Notes: generated by a model from the sequence alone, not told the origin. Shown: positions 1 to 11,306, counted from the stretch's first letter. The stretch: DNA of 41,831 nt from Evansella tamaricis (GCF_019042215.1 NZ_JAHQCS010000120.1:1-41831); one strand, 5' to 3'. Made by a program: numbers and translations.

Positions 1-190
1 AGGACGTCCTAATATCGGGCATGCCACAGGACGTGGCGCTTTGCCCGATGAACGGACAGGACGTCCTAATATCGGGCATGCCACAGGACGTGGCGTTTTG
101 CCCGATGAACGGATACACTTCCGGAGCGGTGTTTGTAGAGGAAGAGACACTGCCCTACGCTCGTGAGGCTAGGCGATTGCGCTTTTCTTA
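1..190 (+). repeat. Interspersed repeat copy R1 (long-arm variant, truncated at the window edge)
   Basis: This is the right part of the modular repeat found ten times in the window. It opens with two tandem 57-bp units (1-57 and 58-114) that are almost identical. Each holds a hairpin with stem ATCGGGCA/TGCCCGAT and an inner GCCAC/GTGGC stem. The usual repeat tail follows: GTAGAGGAAGAG, CTGCCCTACGCTCGTGA, then GCGCTTTTCTTA. Open frames across it are artefacts. Confidence 0.85.
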
Positions 191-276
191 TTCTCTTGCC
201 TGTTTTGGAGATAATTGCATTAATAGTACTCCGTGTAAAAGTAAATCCTAAGCTTAAATGGGAAGGGAGGATTATC

Positions 277-624
277 ATGATCAATAATGAAGATTTTTAT
301 GATGACATGGGGGATAATCCGAAACATCCAACTGTTGACCCGTCACTGGTAAGTGACTCATCGAAACACCAGCCAAAATCCCATATAGAGATAACTGAGC
401 AAGTGGATCAAAAGGAAGAGGGAAATGGAGAAACAACGCTTTATCATAATAATGAAAAAATAGGGAAATTTAAACATCATGGCCATAAATATGAATACGA
501 AATGGCAGAAGGATTTGAAATCGAAAACAATAAAATTTTCAAAAATCAAGATCAAGTTCAACGTAAAAAACAGCCAGAACAACCAAATTCGTATGTTGAA
601 GGCTGTGACATGGGTTGGTGTTAG
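277..624 (+). CDS. Small hydrophilic hypothetical protein
   Basis: The product is 115 aa and I do not recognise the family. The start at 277 has a good ribosome site (AAGGGAGGA, 263-271). An in-frame upstream ATG at 163 lies inside the repeat and has no site. The protein is polar and charged, rich in His, Lys, Glu and Asn, with no membrane segment or signal peptide. It ends in GCDMGWC, so two cysteines sit at the extreme C-terminus, which could bind metal or be redox active (inference). A terminator follows at once, so it looks monocistronic. Confidence 0.6.
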   Translation: MINNEDFYDDMGDNPKHPTVDPSLVSDSSKHQPKSHIEITEQVDQKEEGNGETTLYHNNEKIGKFKHHGHKYEYEMAEGFEIENNKIFKNQDQVQRKKQPEQPNSYVEGCDMGWC

Positions 625-631
625 GAGAATT

Positions 632-666
632 CTGCTCATTCCAATAATGGGGTGGGCAGTTTTTTA
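632..666 (+). terminator. Rho-independent terminator
   Basis: A stem of about 12 bp, CTGCTCATTCCA with TGGGGTGGGCAG and several G-U pairs, closes an ATAA-type loop and is followed by a T-run. It begins 7 bases after the hypothetical gene's stop. Confidence 0.8.
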
Positions 667-942
667 TGTGCAAATCCCCTATAAAAAGATTTAAATGCCT
701 CAAAAAAAACGAATCTTTGATGTGAAAACCGTCAATTTTTAGGAATTCTCGCATGATTTCCGCATGGGAATTACCCGAAAGTTCAGATTGTAATCTGCGA
801 TGAATCCATAGATGCGAGTCTATGAAACCTCCTCACCTTACTCTGTTTTATTTTCCCAAAAGAAATCTCTTTTCAAATGATTATACATGGTCTATTATTA
901 GTATTTAGAGTGTCGAAATATCTAGGGAGGCGAAACAATTTT
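667..942. other. Intergenic stretch without a recognised gene
   Basis: No credible gene on either strand. Two small hairpins are visible: CAGATTGTAATCTG near 785-798 and CATAGATGCGAGTCTATG near 807-824. They could belong to the leader of the downstream MFS gene, but I recognise no riboswitch class and see no promoter I would defend. Confidence 0.4.
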
Positions 943-2229
943 ATGGTAAGTTTCGTAGGAGGTTGGTCCAAACAATTTAAGGGATACAACCAAAATGTTA
1001 GACTATTCCTTCTCAGTTCCATATTAGCCCATATTGGTATGGGTATTTTTATGATTATATATAATTATTACATCCGGGAACTAGGGTATGACGACCAAAT
1101 GAACGGTTCAGTTATTGCGATGCAATCCATTGCCACTGCCCTTCTACTTCTACCTGCCGGGATTTTAAGTGACCGAGTGGGAAGAAAGAAAGTTATTTTA
1201 ATTGGGGCAGTATTTGCTGCAACTAGTCTCCTTTTCCGCTCTGTTCTCTCTTTGGAAATCCTACTTTTAGGAACGGCGTTTATGACTGGATTATTTATGG
1301 CATTCATTCAAGTTTCTTCCATTCCGTTACTTGCAGAAAACTCGACTGAAAAACAACGTGTGCATTTATTTAGTTTTAATTTTGCAATAATTATGGTTGC
1401 AAATGTAATCGGAAATACGTTAGGTGGTACACTTAGTGACTTTTTTAATTATATAGTCGGTTTCAGTCCATTATGGAGCATTCGATTAACGTTATTGATT
1501 GGTGCAGCCTTCTTTTTTGCTGCACTGATCCCAATTTTGAAGATACGGGAAGATCGTAAACTTCGCGAAGAGAATGCTCAAGATAGATCTTTTAAAAGGT
1601 TATTTAAAACCCAACGTCAGGGGATTAAAATAATTCTACTTTTTGCAGTTGCGCAAATTTTAATCGGTTTTGGTTCTGGTCTTGTTATTCCTTACTTGAA
1701 CCTTTATTTTGTGGACCGTTTTGAAATTTCCCACAGTCTTGTTGGAATAATTATTTCGGGAGGGCAAGCAATGACTGCCGTTGCACTCCTGATTGGCCCG
1801 GCAGTTGTTTCCAGAGTAGGGGAAGTACGGGCCGTTGTCATGTTACAATTAATGTCTATCCCGTTCCTGTTAATAACAGCATATACACAAAATATATACT
1901 GGGCCATTTTCGGCTTTTTGTTCCGGCAGGCGCTAATGAATGCAGGAAATCCCATTCAAATGTCCCTAATGATGAGAAGTGTTGATAATTCTATTAAAGG
2001 ATTGGCAAACTCCGTTGGGCAAGCAGTTTTTCAGCTAGGGTGGGCAGTTATGGGACCGGTATCCACTACCATAGTCATGGTATACGGAGCCTATTCCGGA
2101 TATGCAATCGTTTTTTCTATCACAGGAGTCCTATATGTAGTTGGTACGGTTTACTTCTTTGTTGTTTTCCGAAAGCCTATTTCAGTAACTTCAAATGAGA
2201 CCCTTCATAAATCAGAAAAAAGCAGTTAA
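943..2229 (+). CDS. Major facilitator superfamily (MFS) transporter
   Basis: An integral membrane protein of 428 aa with about 12 hydrophobic segments, likely a proton-coupled exporter of unknown substrate. The loop after the second membrane segment carries the MFS motif (LSDRVGRKK), and a basic central loop separates two six-helix halves. The start at 943 is preceded by AGGGAGG (924-930). An earlier in-frame ATG at 877 lacks a ribosome site. The yus region of B. subtilis also has an MFS gene, but substrate cannot be assigned from sequence. The gene appears to stand alone upstream of yusD. Confidence 0.88.
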   Translation: MVSFVGGWSKQFKGYNQNVRLFLLSSILAHIGMGIFMIIYNYYIRELGYDDQMNGSVIAMQSIATALLLLPAGILSDRVGRKKVILIGAVFAATSLLFRSVLSLEILLLGTAFMTGLFMAFIQVSSIPLLAENSTEKQRVHLFSFNFAIIMVANVIGNTLGGTLSDFFNYIVGFSPLWSIRLTLLIGAAFFFAALIPILKIREDRKLREENAQDRSFKRLFKTQRQGIKIILLFAVAQILIGFGSGLVIPYLNLYFVDRFEISHSLVGIIISGGQAMTAVALLIGPAVVSRVGEVRAVVMLQLMSIPFLLITAYTQNIYWAIFGFLFRQALMNAGNPIQMSLMMRSVDNSIKGLANSVGQAVFQLGWAVMGPVSTTIVMVYGAYSGYAIVFSITGVLYVVGTVYFFVVFRKPISVTSNETLHKSEKSS

Positions 2230-2290
2230 AGGGATTTCACCATGCCTAGTGGAATAGTATATTAGGACATCAATAGAAGGTGGTATTCGT

Positions 2291-2632
2291 ATGGAACAAA
2301 TATTAATGGATTCCTTTGATCGGATGAGGCAGGCGGGGCACATCGAAGGATTACTAGGAAAGGCTCAATTGGAAGTCTCCATTGTTTTAGAAGAGATGAA
2401 CTGGTTGGTGAAAATTCACGGAAGTGATATTCGCGTTGAAAGAGTACTTGAATCTCCTGAAACAGCAGATGTTTTAATTAAAGGGGAAAAGGATGATCTT
2501 CAATCCCTTTTTCGCGGAGAAGATTTTCTTATCTCCATGAAAAAAAGGGAAGCACTAACTGTTGAGGGTGATTTAAAAGATTTACTATTATTAGAATCCC
2601 TTTGGTATTTAAGTAAAAATACTGTTTCTTGA
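2291..2632 (+). CDS. yusD: SCP2-like small protein, YusD type
   Basis: A 113-aa soluble protein resembling the SCP2 sterol-carrier-like fold. It has a hydrophobic strand-rich middle (VSIVLEEMNWLVKIHG), a segment like those lining the lipid cavity (ADVLIKGEKDDLQSLFRGE), and a leucine-rich C-terminal helix. SCP2-like domains bind lipids or acyl groups; the ligand here is unknown. It lies directly upstream of metNPQ, and yusD is next to the same transporter in B. subtilis as I recall. A ribosome site AGAAGGTGG precedes the ATG. Confidence 0.6.
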   Translation: MEQILMDSFDRMRQAGHIEGLLGKAQLEVSIVLEEMNWLVKIHGSDIRVERVLESPETADVLIKGEKDDLQSLFRGEDFLISMKKREALTVEGDLKDLLLLESLWYLSKNTVS

Positions 2633-2675
2633 AATAACGGTAGAAAGTGTTCTTAATATTTTTCTGGAAAAATGT

Positions 2676-2705
2676 TTGACAAATCATTTTTAGTCATGAT
2701 AAGAT
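2676..2705 (+). promoter_or_regulatory. Sigma-A promoter for metNPQ
   Basis: A perfect -35 TTGACA (2676-2681) is followed after 18 bp by TAAGAT (2700-2705). A TG one base upstream of the -10 gives an extended -10. Transcription would start about 35 bases before the riboswitch. Confidence 0.75.
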
Positions 2706-2746
2706 GCAAATTAGTTGTTTACGAAACGAATAATTTAATAGATTTT

Positions 2747-2908
2747 CTTATCCAGAGAGGCGGAGGGACTGGCCCTATGAAGCCCGGCAACCACTAAGAA
2801 GACTTGGAAGGTGCCAATTCCATCAAAGCAAATGGCTTTGAAAGATAAGAGTGAGGCTATTTCTTATGAAACCTTTCTGCTTATCTTTAGTGAGCCGAAA
2901 GGTTTTTT
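2747..2908 (+). promoter_or_regulatory. SAM-I (S-box) riboswitch with terminator/antiterminator
   Basis: A classic S-box leader. P1 is CTTATC (2747-2752) with GATAAG (2844-2849), and the conserved core AGAGAGGCGGAGGGACTGGC and GCCCGGCAACC follow. The terminator stem pairs 2869-2877 with 2897-2905 before a T-run. AAAGATAAG (2841-2849) is perfectly complementary to CTTATCTTT (2880-2888), giving the antiterminator. SAM binding would stabilise P1, free the terminator and shut off metNPQ; low SAM allows read-through. Confidence 0.97.
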
Positions 2909-3120
2909 ATATTTATATAAGGATTTTCCCGTATCAAAGGGATGGAGAATATAGATACTTTAATCTATTAATCTGAGTAAACAGATACGATTACACTAAT
3001 ATTCCATTAGTCAGCAGATTGTACACTTTTATGAATAGTAAAAACGATTATTTGAACGTAATTCGTTCACTATATAAACAAGTACCTTAAAGGTATGCAG
3101 GAAGTGAGGGGGAAGGAACT

Positions 3121-4146
3121 ATGATTTCATTGACAAACTTGGTCAAAACATATCACACAAGGGATGGTCAAGTGACAGCGGTTGATTCTATTGACTTGAC
3201 GATTGATGAGGGAGAAATATTTGGGATTATCGGATATAGTGGTGCCGGGAAAAGTACACTAATTCGGTTACTTAATATGTTGGAGACGCCAAGCTCTGGC
3301 AATGTAATGATCGCCGGTAAAAATATGAATCACCTTTCTAATAAGCAGCTCCGAAAGGCGAGACAAGAAATCGGCATGATTTTTCAGCACTTTAATTTAC
3401 TTTGGTCCCGTACGGTAAAAGAGAATATCGCTTTTCCACTAGAGATCAAAGGTGTTCCAAAGGAGGAACGGGAAAAGCGAGTCAATGAACTAATAGGACT
3501 CGTTGGTTTAGAAGGACGTGGGGAATCGTACCCTTCCCAATTAAGTGGTGGACAGAAACAGCGGGTTGGGATTGCAAGGGCACTGGCAAATAACCCAAAA
3601 GTCCTTTTATGTGATGAAGCAACTTCAGCCCTTGATCCTAAGACAACGGATTCTATATTGGAATTACTAGTGGACATTAATAAGAAACTAGGTTTGACCA
3701 TCGTCCTAATAACCCATGAAATGCATGTTATCCGTAAAATTTGTCACCGGGTAGCCGTGATGGAAGAAGGACGAATCGTCGAACAAGGAAATGTCCTGGA
3801 AGTTTTCAAAAAACCAAAGGAACTAATGACAAAGGAATTTGTGAAACAAGTTACGGAACCGGAGGAAACAGAAGAAGCTTTAAAACAGCTTTTCAAAGAT
3901 AACGGAATTGGTCATGTATTACAGTTGACGTTTGTTGGCGGGGAAGCAAAGAAACCACTCATTAACACAATTATAAAAAGCTATGATGTAACGGTTAATA
4001 TTCTGCAAGGTAAGATTAGTCAGACTCAAAATGGACCTTACGGCTCGCTATTTATTAGTGTCGAAGGAGATAAGGATGAAATTGACAGGGTTCAAGATTT
4101 TATTCGTGGACAACAAGTAGAAGTGGAGGTGATTCACGGTGAATAA
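3121..4146 (+). CDS. metN: Methionine ABC importer, ATP-binding protein MetN
   Basis: The 341-aa ATPase of the MetNPQ importer for methionine and its derivatives. Walker A is GYSGAGKST (residues 38-46), the signature is LSGGQKQR, and Walker B is VLLCDEATSALD. The H-loop His lies in LITHEMH. From about residue 265 a C-terminal NIL/ACT-type domain follows; in MetN this binds methionine and inhibits transport. The start at 3121 has GTGAGGGGGAAGG upstream. It overlaps metP by 8 bp, showing translational coupling. Expression is controlled by the upstream SAM riboswitch. Confidence 0.96.
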   Translation: MISLTNLVKTYHTRDGQVTAVDSIDLTIDEGEIFGIIGYSGAGKSTLIRLLNMLETPSSGNVMIAGKNMNHLSNKQLRKARQEIGMIFQHFNLLWSRTVKENIAFPLEIKGVPKEEREKRVNELIGLVGLEGRGESYPSQLSGGQKQRVGIARALANNPKVLLCDEATSALDPKTTDSILELLVDINKKLGLTIVLITHEMHVIRKICHRVAVMEEGRIVEQGNVLEVFKKPKELMTKEFVKQVTEPEETEEALKQLFKDNGIGHVLQLTFVGGEAKKPLINTIIKSYDVTVNILQGKISQTQNGPYGSLFISVEGDKDEIDRVQDFIRGQQVEVEVIHGE

Positions 4147-4825
4147 TCTCCTATTGCAGCAAACATGGTTTTTCCCAAACGTGAACTGGTCAACAATGTG
4201 GGAGGCTACACTTGAGACCATTTATATGGCTTCCATCTCTCTTGTACTGACGTTTGTCTTCGGAATTCTATTAGGTTTACTGTTATTTTTAACGGATACA
4301 GGTAACCTTTGGGAAAACAAAGGGATTCAGACTGTTACAGCAGCATTCGTTAATATCTTTCGTTCCGTTCCTTTCATTATATTAATTGTTCTATTAATTC
4401 CGTTTACTACGTTTATTGTCGGTTCTTTTTTAGGGCCATCTGCAGCATTACCTGCATTGATTATTGGGGCATCACCATTTTATGCCAGACTGGTGGAAAT
4501 CGCTTTACGTGAAATTGATAAGGGGGTGATTGAAGCAGCAAAATCAATGGGCGCATCTAACCGACAGATTATATTTAAAGTACTTCTTCCAGAATCTTTA
4601 CCTGCACTTGTGTCCGGGATAACGGTAACAGCTATTGCGTTAGTCAGTTTTACAGCCATGGCAGGAGTGATAGGAGCAGGGGGATTAGGTGACTTAGCCT
4701 ACCGCCACGGTTTCCAACGAAGTAGAGAAGATGTGACTTTAATGGCAACTATTATCGTTTTAGTGATCGTCTTTATCATACAATTTATTGGCGATCGTTT
4801 AACAAATAAACTAGATAAAAGATAA
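4139..4825 (+). CDS. metP: Methionine ABC importer, permease MetP (MetI)
   Basis: A 228-aa permease with about five membrane segments and the ABC-permease coupling motif near residues 138-155 (EAAKSMGASNRQIIF). It starts with GTG inside the end of metN, preceded by AGTGGAGGTG in the metN coding sequence. In this family two copies form the membrane channel and dock on a MetN dimer. It is the second gene of the SAM-controlled operon; metQ follows 18 bp downstream. Confidence 0.95.
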   Translation: MNNLLLQQTWFFPNVNWSTMWEATLETIYMASISLVLTFVFGILLGLLLFLTDTGNLWENKGIQTVTAAFVNIFRSVPFIILIVLLIPFTTFIVGSFLGPSAALPALIIGASPFYARLVEIALREIDKGVIEAAKSMGASNRQIIFKVLLPESLPALVSGITVTAIALVSFTAMAGVIGAGGLGDLAYRHGFQRSREDVTLMATIIVLVIVFIIQFIGDRLTNKLDKR

Positions 4826-4843
4826 GAAAAGGGGAAATATAAG

Positions 4844-5641
4844 ATGAAAAAATTAATCAAAGCATTGAGCATTGTAGGTTTGTCACTTGGGTTATTAACA
4901 GCTTGCGGTGGAAACGAAGATAAATTAGTAGTTGGAGCATCGAATGTGCCACATGCAGAAATCCTTGAATTTGCACAACCGTTACTAGAAGAAGAGGGTA
5001 TTGAGTTAGAAATCGTTCCATTTAGTGATTATATTTTGCCTAATAAAGCGTTAGATGAAGGGGAATTAGATGCAAACTACTTCCAGCATGTCCCTTACCT
5101 TGAAGCCCAAATGGCAGAACATGGATACGATTTTGTAAATGCAGGTGGCGTTCATATTGAACCTATTGGTGTATATTCTCAGGAGTATAGTAGCTTAGAG
5201 GAACTTCCAGAAGGGGCAACAATCATTATGAGTGATTCCACTTCTGACCATAAACGAATTTTAACTATGTTAGAAGAATACGGCTTGATTACTTTATCTG
5301 AAGGTGGAGCTTTCGTAGAGGATATTGTAGATAACCCTCGCAATTTTCAATTCATGGACAATGTTGAAGCAGCATTACTACCGACTGCCTACTTGAATGG
5401 AGAAGGGGATGCGGTGTTAATTAATTCTAACTTTGCTTTAGATGCAGGTTTAAATCCAATGGAAGATGCGATTGCATTAGAATCAGGAGATCAGGACAAC
5501 CCATATGTTAACCTAGTGGTAGTTAACAGCGGTGATGAAAATGATGAGCGCATTGTAAAATTGGTAGAAATTCTTCAATCTCAAAAAGTGCGTGATTTCA
5601 TTTTAGAGCAATATAATGGTGCAGTAGTACCTGCACAGTAA
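4844..5641 (+). CDS. metQ: Methionine-binding lipoprotein MetQ
   Basis: A 265-aa substrate-binding lipoprotein. An N-terminal signal peptide leads to the lipobox LLTAC, with the lipidated Cys at residue 21. The mature part is a NlpA/MetQ-type bilobal binding protein. Hallmarks are VGASNVPHAEIL, LDANYFQHVPYLE and the hinge-region sequence near ALLPTAYL. It delivers methionine to MetNP. The operon ends at a strong terminator 21 bases after the stop. Confidence 0.95.
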   Translation: MKKLIKALSIVGLSLGLLTACGGNEDKLVVGASNVPHAEILEFAQPLLEEEGIELEIVPFSDYILPNKALDEGELDANYFQHVPYLEAQMAEHGYDFVNAGGVHIEPIGVYSQEYSSLEELPEGATIIMSDSTSDHKRILTMLEEYGLITLSEGGAFVEDIVDNPRNFQFMDNVEAALLPTAYLNGEGDAVLINSNFALDAGLNPMEDAIALESGDQDNPYVNLVVVNSGDENDERIVKLVEILQSQKVRDFILEQYNGAVVPAQ

Positions 5642-5661
5642 TTTCATCGTATTTTGTAAAG

Positions 5662-5706
5662 CACCTCAGGCTCACAGTTTAATGTGAATTTGGGGTGTTT
5701 TTTTTA
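5662..5706 (+). terminator. Terminator of metNPQ
   Basis: CACCTCA pairs with TGGGGTG, with an inner CTCAC/GTGA helix, followed by eight or more T residues. Repeat R2 begins about 15 bases later. Confidence 0.85.
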
Positions 5707-5720
5707 AAGATATAATTTAT

Positions 5721-5959
5721 AAGTTTCGGGACTTTTGGGCATTGTCTAGCTCTAGCGCCTACTCGCTGCGGGGCACTTCGGAAGTGACAACTGAAGTCAA
5801 AGAGCGGACTTCTAGCTACTTCTTCGAATTCGCTGTCCAACGAGCGTTTACTTCGCGAATATACTTCGAGTTGCCTCGACGGATACTCTTCAGAGCAATG
5901 CTTGTAGAGGAAGAGGCACTGCCCTACGCTCGTGATCTTAGGCGCTTACGCTTTTCTTG
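5721..5959 (+). repeat. Interspersed repeat copy R2 (long-arm variant)
   Basis: A complete element. It has the leader AAGTTT...GGGCATTGTCTAGC, left end AGCGCCTA (5753-5760), CGCTGCGGGGCACTTCGGAAG, then a long arm in place of the short TGACAAC/GTTGTCA hairpin. The tail is CTGCCCTACGCTCGTGA and TAGGCGCT. Outer ends AGCGCCTA and TAGGCGCT are perfect inverted repeats. It follows the metQ terminator in the same orientation. Confidence 0.85.
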
Positions 5960-5975
5960 AAAGGTAAGAAAGTAT

Positions 5976-6068
5976 AAGTTTTTGCACCTTCGGGCAAGTT
6001 GTCTAGCTCCAGCGCCTACTCGCTGCGGGGCACTTCGCTCGTGATCTTAGGCGCTTACGCTTTTCTTA
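5976..6068 (+). repeat. Interspersed repeat copy R3 (internal deletion)
   Basis: A 93-bp copy 16 bp after R2, with both ends intact but the middle missing: GGGGCACTTCG joins directly to CTCGTGATCTTAGGCGC. The deletion removes the internal hairpins and leaves the outer AGCGCCTA/TAGGCGCT stem. Confidence 0.85.
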
Positions 6069-6165
6069 TGTCACTGCACAAAAACAAAACAGATCATTAT
6101 ATTTTCCATAAAAAAACTCATACTAAAGGTGTTATTTACGACTTGATATGAAGGAGAGTTTAGAA

Positions 6166-6549
6166 ATGGAAAATCAAAATCAAATGGGTTCTCCCATTCA
6201 ACAAGCATTACATGACTATAAAGCAGGATTAGGACATTTCACAGAACAGATGCCGGAGATTGCTGGTAAATATAATGAATTTACTGGTGCTTGTTTTGCT
6301 GAAGGGAAACTTTCTTTAAAGGAAAAGCATCTTATTGCATTGGGAATAAGTCTTTATGCGCAAGACGAATATTGTATTATCTATCACATGAAAGGCTGTA
6401 TCGATCAAGGTTGCAATAAGGAGGAGATTTATGAAGCTGTAGGGGTAACAGGAGCATTTGGCGGGGGAGCAGCAATGAGTCAGGCTGTAACACTTGTGGA
6501 AGAATGTATTAAAGAATTTGAAGGTGGCAATGGTTCATCAATAAATTAA
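6166..6549 (+). CDS. yurZ: Carboxymuconolactone decarboxylase / AhpD-like protein, YurZ type
   Basis: A 127-aa all-helical protein of the CMD/AhpD-like family, some members of which are thiol peroxidase partners. The active-site region near residues 60-78 reads DEYCIIYHMKGC. It keeps a Cys-x3-His but not the full CxxC of AhpD, so peroxidase activity is uncertain. The start at 6166 is chosen because AAGGAGAG lies 8 bases upstream; an ATG at 6148 overlaps that site. In B. subtilis yurZ also neighbours the suf operon, as recalled. Confidence 0.8.
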   Translation: MENQNQMGSPIQQALHDYKAGLGHFTEQMPEIAGKYNEFTGACFAEGKLSLKEKHLIALGISLYAQDEYCIIYHMKGCIDQGCNKEEIYEAVGVTGAFGGGAAMSQAVTLVEECIKEFEGGNGSSIN

Positions 6550-6837
6550 AAATATAATCTGGAGTATGGGATTCGTGATGATTATAAAATCAGTAATGAA
6601 GGTTAAAGATGAGGATCAATTATCAAATAAGGAGCATTTTAAAGGATATACCTGTAATTGTAGATAAGAATCTGATTAAATCATGAGAGGTTTTGTGACA
6701 ACTGCATGTTACATTATATTACACTGATTGCCTTTTGGCTAAATATATACGAGGTGGTATGATAGATCACATACTGATGATCAGAAACTTATGATCATTG
6801 GACTAAGTTGGAACAATAACTGAAAGGAAAGTGATTT
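6550..6837. other. Intergenic stretch with possible gene remnants
   Basis: Only fragments are visible: a 29-30-codon frame from about 6575 with a weak ribosome site, and an 11-codon frame at 6759 behind GAGGTGG. Neither resembles a known protein. The stretch looks like decayed sequence between yurZ and suf. Confidence 0.4.
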
Positions 6838-6873
6838 ATTATTCATCAGATTCAAACGAAACACACAAATGAG

Positions 6874-7029
6874 ATGGAAAAAGCTATGCATCAGACACAT
6901 GGAATGGGATATGCAGAATATAACTTGAAACTGGAGAAACGGTTAAAAGTTGAGCGGGAACGTGAAAAAGACCATCAAAAATCCATTGCCATTGTTTCTG
7001 AACATCAACGTTTAGTGCATAGTTTGTAA
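6874..7029 (+). CDS. Doubtful small ORF, possibly a truncated gene
   Basis: An open frame running from at least 6838 to a TAA at 7027, encoding a charged, helix-prone peptide rich in Lys, Glu, His and Arg. The first ATG (6874) gives 51 aa but has no ribosome site. An AAAGGAAA site at 6823-6830 instead points to non-standard ATT codons at 6838/6841. A strong terminator follows, which argues that something here is transcribed. I do not recognise the product. It may be real with an unusual start, or the 3' remnant of a larger gene. Confidence 0.35.
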   Translation: MEKAMHQTHGMGYAEYNLKLEKRLKVEREREKDHQKSIAIVSEHQRLVHSL

Positions 7030-7073
7030 ATTTTCAATATATCAATATCTATAGAAAGATGCTGGAAAAACAG

Positions 7074-7117
7074 GGTGTGCCAAGGGGGTCTCGAACCTTT
7101 TTGACACACCTTTTTAA
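7074..7117 (+). terminator. Terminator after the small ORF
   Basis: GGTGTGCCAA pairs with TTGACACACC with one mismatch, and an inner AGGGGG/CCTTTT helix extends it. A TTTTT run follows. Confidence 0.75.
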
Positions 7118-7405
7118 CGTATAGGAAACTAGCAGAGTTGGGACACTATGTAGGTGATCGCCAATTAGTAACGAGATTCATTCTCAATTAGAGTGGGAAA
7201 TCCACATTTATTTGAGAATAGAAATACATATTTATCATAAAGGTCGTTTGGAATAGTTATTTGAGATGACAAACTTTGACGTTTTTCCAAGAAATAAATG
7301 CTGGCATAAGGAGATAAAAGGAGCGGAAATCATAGATAATTCATTAGTTTTTCTAGAAGTTGGGGGAAGTGTGTCAGAAAAGTATATTTTAAATGTGTCT
7401 TTTCC
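7118..7405. other. Non-coding stretch upstream of suf
   Basis: No gene seen. It contains ATTCTCAAT near 7171 and TTGAGAATA at 7212-7220, inverted to each other. The same word recurs at the suf promoter, so these may be distal regulator sites (inference). Confidence 0.3.
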
Positions 7406-7458
7406 TTGAACTCACTTTTCATTTAGTATAAGATTGTAATGAGAATAGATTGAGAATA
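7406..7458 (+). promoter_or_regulatory. Candidate suf promoter with direct-repeat operator
   Basis: TTGAAC (7406-7411) precedes an overlapping -10 TATAAGAT (7427-7434; 15 or 17 bp spacing by choice). Just downstream, TGAGAATA occurs twice (7440-7447 and 7451-7458) with an 11-base period, about one helical turn, in the expected start-site region. This is a plausible operator for an iron or Fe-S responsive repressor; binding is inference. Confidence 0.5.
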
Positions 7459-7541
7459 ATGAATAACTAGCTTATCCAACAAGATCAATCTTACCACGTT
7501 TGTTTTCAAACATGCAAAAAAATAAATGGAGGTATTTCGTA

Positions 7542-8324
7542 ATGACGAGACCAAGTTTAAAAGTAGAAGATCTTCATGTTTCCATTGAAGACAAAGAAAT
7601 CCTAAAGGGATTTGGAATTGAAGTAAACGGTGGAGAAATTCATGCCATTATGGGACCGAACGGTACAGGAAAATCTACTCTTGCATCAGCACTTATGGGT
7701 CACCCTAAATATGAAGTAACTAGTGGTAACGCGACGTTTAATGGAGAAGACTTGTTTGAGATGGAAGTAGATGAGCGTGCCCGTGCAGGACTATTCCTTG
7801 CTATGCAATATCCAAGTGAGGTAAGCGGTGTAACAAATGCCGATTTTGTGCGCTCGGCTATTAATGCAAACAGGGAAGAAGGGGACGAAATCTCCCTTAT
7901 GAAATTCATTCGCAAAATGGACGAAAAAATGAATACATTGGAAATGGATGAGACTTTCCAGCAACGTTACTTAAATGAAGGATTTTCTGGTGGAGAGAAA
8001 AAACGTAATGAAATTCTTCAACTACTAATGCTTGAACCTAAAATTGCTATTTTAGATGAAATTGATTCTGGACTTGATATTGATGCTTTAAAAGTGGTTG
8101 CAAAGGGAATTAATGAATTACGCAGCGATGATTTTGGGTGTCTAATTATCACTCACTATCAGCGCCTTCTTAACTACATTAAGCCAGATTTCGTCCACGT
8201 TATGATGCAAGGTAGAATTGTAAAGTCAGGTGGTCCTGAACTTGCTGAACGTCTGGAAGCAGAAGGGTATGACTGGATTAAAGAAGAACTAGGTATCGAA
8301 GACGAAACAGTAGGTCAAGAATAA
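7542..8324 (+). CDS. sufC: Fe-S cluster assembly ATPase SufC
   Basis: A 260-aa soluble ABC-type ATPase that drives the SufBCD scaffold. Walker A is GPNGTGKST, the signature FSGGEKKRNEI, and Walker B IAILDEIDSGLD; the H-loop is ITHYQR. All are typical of SufC, which lacks its own membrane partner. The start at 7542 has TGGAGG 8 bases upstream, giving MTRPSLK; the upstream in-frame ATGs do not. First gene of sufCDSUB, the standard Firmicutes order. Confidence 0.96.
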   Translation: MTRPSLKVEDLHVSIEDKEILKGFGIEVNGGEIHAIMGPNGTGKSTLASALMGHPKYEVTSGNATFNGEDLFEMEVDERARAGLFLAMQYPSEVSGVTNADFVRSAINANREEGDEISLMKFIRKMDEKMNTLEMDETFQQRYLNEGFSGGEKKRNEILQLLMLEPKIAILDEIDSGLDIDALKVVAKGINELRSDDFGCLIITHYQRLLNYIKPDFVHVMMQGRIVKSGGPELAERLEAEGYDWIKEELGIEDETVGQE

Positions 8325-8357
8325 TTTCGCGGCTTTTTTAAAAGAGGAGGAATGAAG

Positions 8358-11306
<2,949 letters not shown>

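Noticed and set aside
1-251. Open frames over repeat R1, and similar frames over R2, R8 and R11
   Set aside because: They follow the repeat, lack ribosome sites and are not consistent between copies.
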